Of a stretch of 13,176 bases of DNA, positions 12,237-13,176 are shown piece after piece. The first letter of the stretch is position 1; the number at the start of each line of letters is the position of its first letter. The DNA lies in assembly GCA_045114235.1 (NCBI GenBank), contig JBGUKB010000082.1, positions 1-13,176 of the forward strand, in the 5' to 3' direction. A program made the position numbers and the translations under genes. The notes under the pieces are model-generated. The model was not told the origin of the DNA and did not search any database. It saw only the letters and a program-made list of their open reading frames with translations. The DNA comes from UBA1732 sp045114235. Its GTDB lineage: Bacteria > Verrucomicrobiota > Lentisphaeria > Victivallales > UBA1829.

Positions 12237-13176
12237 AGACTTCCTCCCAGACGGCTTCGATGGCCTCGCGCGGGACGTCCGTGCGGACTTCGGCGCGGCC
12301 GATGGCAAGCGGCAGGACGATGCGCGGCACGCCGGAAACGGCCTTCTTGTCCGACGCCATCGCCGCCATGAGCGCGGCCCGGTCGCAGCCGGAGACCGTG
12401 ACGGGCAGGCGGTACTGGCGGAGCAGCGCGGCGATCTTCGCGGCGGAATCTACGTCGAGCTTGCCGAGCCGGACCGAAAGGCGGGCGGCGGCGGCAGTCC
12501 CGACCGCGACCGCTTCGCCGTGTTCCAGCCCGCGGTAATCCTGCACTTTCTCGATCGCGTGCCCGAACGTGTGCCCCAGGTTGAGCAGCATGCGTTCGCC
12601 GCGCTCCTGTTCGTCGCGGGACACCACGGCGGCCTTCAGCGCGCAGGAACGCGCCACGAGGGACGCGAGGCGGGCATGGTCGTGAAAAAGGGAATCTCCG
12701 GCGGCCTCCAGCTCGTCGAAGAGCGCGCGGTCGAAGAGGACGGCGTGCTTGATGAGCTCGGCGAACCCGTTCGACATCTCGCGGGGCGGGAGCGATGCCA
12801 GGAACATCGTGTCCATCAGCACGGCTTTCGGCTGGTAGAACGTGCCGACCAGGTTTTTTCCCTCGGGCAGGTCCACACCCGTTTTACCGCCGACGCCGGA
12901 GTCGATCATCGCCAGCAGCGAGGTCGGGACCTGCACGCAGCGAATCCCGCGCATATAGATCGACGCAGCGAATGCCGCCATGTCGCCGACCACGCCGCCG
13001 CCCAGCCCGACGATCAGCGAGCCGCGGTCAAGTCCGGCGCGCGCGGCGTCCCGGCAGATGTCCCCGATCGTCGCGAGATGTTTGGAGGTCTCGCCGGCGG
13101 GGAAGACGGATTCGGACACGCCGGAAGCCCCCGCGGCCAGAATCGTACGGGACAGGAGTTCGCCGTACAGAGGAAA
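12223..13176 (-). CDS. aroB: 3-Dehydroquinate synthase, N-terminus outside window
   Basis: This second enzyme of the shikimate pathway turns DAHP into 3-dehydroquinate, using NAD and a divalent metal. 317 residues are in the window and the frame is open at the edge; about 40-50 N-terminal residues are missing. The GTG at 13119 is internal, since the preceding codons read FPLYGELLSRTILAAGASG, typical of AroB. Motifs are GLGGGVVGDMAAFAAS (NAD site), VPTSLLAMIDSGVGGKTGVD, KNLVGTFYQP, the metal ligands in GFAELIKHAVL, NLGHTFGHAIE and EHGEAVAVG. All expected catalytic motifs are intact. Its last codons overlap the dprA start and contain the dprA ribosome site. Confidence 0.97.
   Translation of the reverse strand, partial: FPLYGELLSRTILAAGASGVSESVFPAGETSKHLATIGDICRDAARAGLDRGSLIVGLGGGVVGDMAAFAASIYMRGIRCVQVPTSLLAMIDSGVGGKTGVDLPEGKNLVGTFYQPKAVLMDTMFLASLPPREMSNGFAELIKHAVLFDRALFDELEAAGDSLFHDHARLASLVARSCALKAAVVSRDEQERGERMLLNLGHTFGHAIEKVQDYRGLEHGEAVAVGTAAAARLSVRLGKLDVDSAAKIAALLRQYRLPVTVSGCDRAALMAAMASDKKAVSGVPRIVLPLAIGRAEVRTDVPREAIEAVWEEVCERS

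Noticed and set aside
12237..12308. Longer N-terminus for DprA
   Set aside because: The GTG at 12236 has an ideal GGAGG at 6 nt; the extension only adds low-complexity Ser/Arg/Pro residues from the aroB overlap.

Overview
The window is a compact, moderately high-GC bacterial chromosome segment with Shine-Dalgarno-led genes, short gaps and several overlapping stops and starts. No phage, transposon, CRISPR or tRNA is visible. Organism is uncertain. The gene set (RNase PH, AccD, a small 4.5S-type SRP RNA, ComF, DprA) is general to bacteria. The arginine antiporter is of the ArcD/AaxC type. A Gram-negative or PVC-like bacterium is plausible but not proven.

Layout. (1) 2-742 (+): the 3' two thirds of a cation diffusion facilitator whose N-terminus lies outside the window; a hairpin terminator follows at 785-811. 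(2) 839-4648 (-): a two-gene arginine-dependent acid-resistance operon, antiporter first, then an AdiA-type arginine decarboxylase. It is read from a promoter near 4746-4773 and has a structured leader. (3) 4649-4992: a divergent intergenic region with two opposed promoters, phased G/A-rich repeats and possible RNA structures. (4) 4993-5430 (+): a small membrane-anchored protein, possibly with a BamE-like fold. (5) 5431-13176 (-): a long co-directional run, in transcription order aroB (partial), dprA, comF, accD, ffs (SRP RNA), rph, purM, an AI-2E/PerM-family membrane protein and a small double zinc-cluster protein.

How the genes work together. The antiporter and decarboxylase form a complete cycle: arginine in, proton-consuming decarboxylation to agmatine, agmatine out. 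The long minus-strand run is a mixed housekeeping cluster: shikimate pathway, DNA uptake and recombination, fatty-acid initiation, protein targeting, RNA 3'-end trimming and purine synthesis. Overlaps (aroB/dprA 14 nt, permease/zinc protein 4 nt) and gaps of 6-42 nt suggest co-transcription. At least one good internal promoter (in comF, before accD) and an apparent terminator (after the SRP RNA) divide it into sub-units.

The least expected items are the SRP RNA gene lodged between accD and rph, a possible anti-SD switch in the leader of the acid-resistance operon, the phased repeats between the divergent promoters, the internal accD promoter inside the PRPP-loop codons of comF, and the uncharacterised zinc-cluster protein coupled to the permease. 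No clearly new multi-gene system was found.
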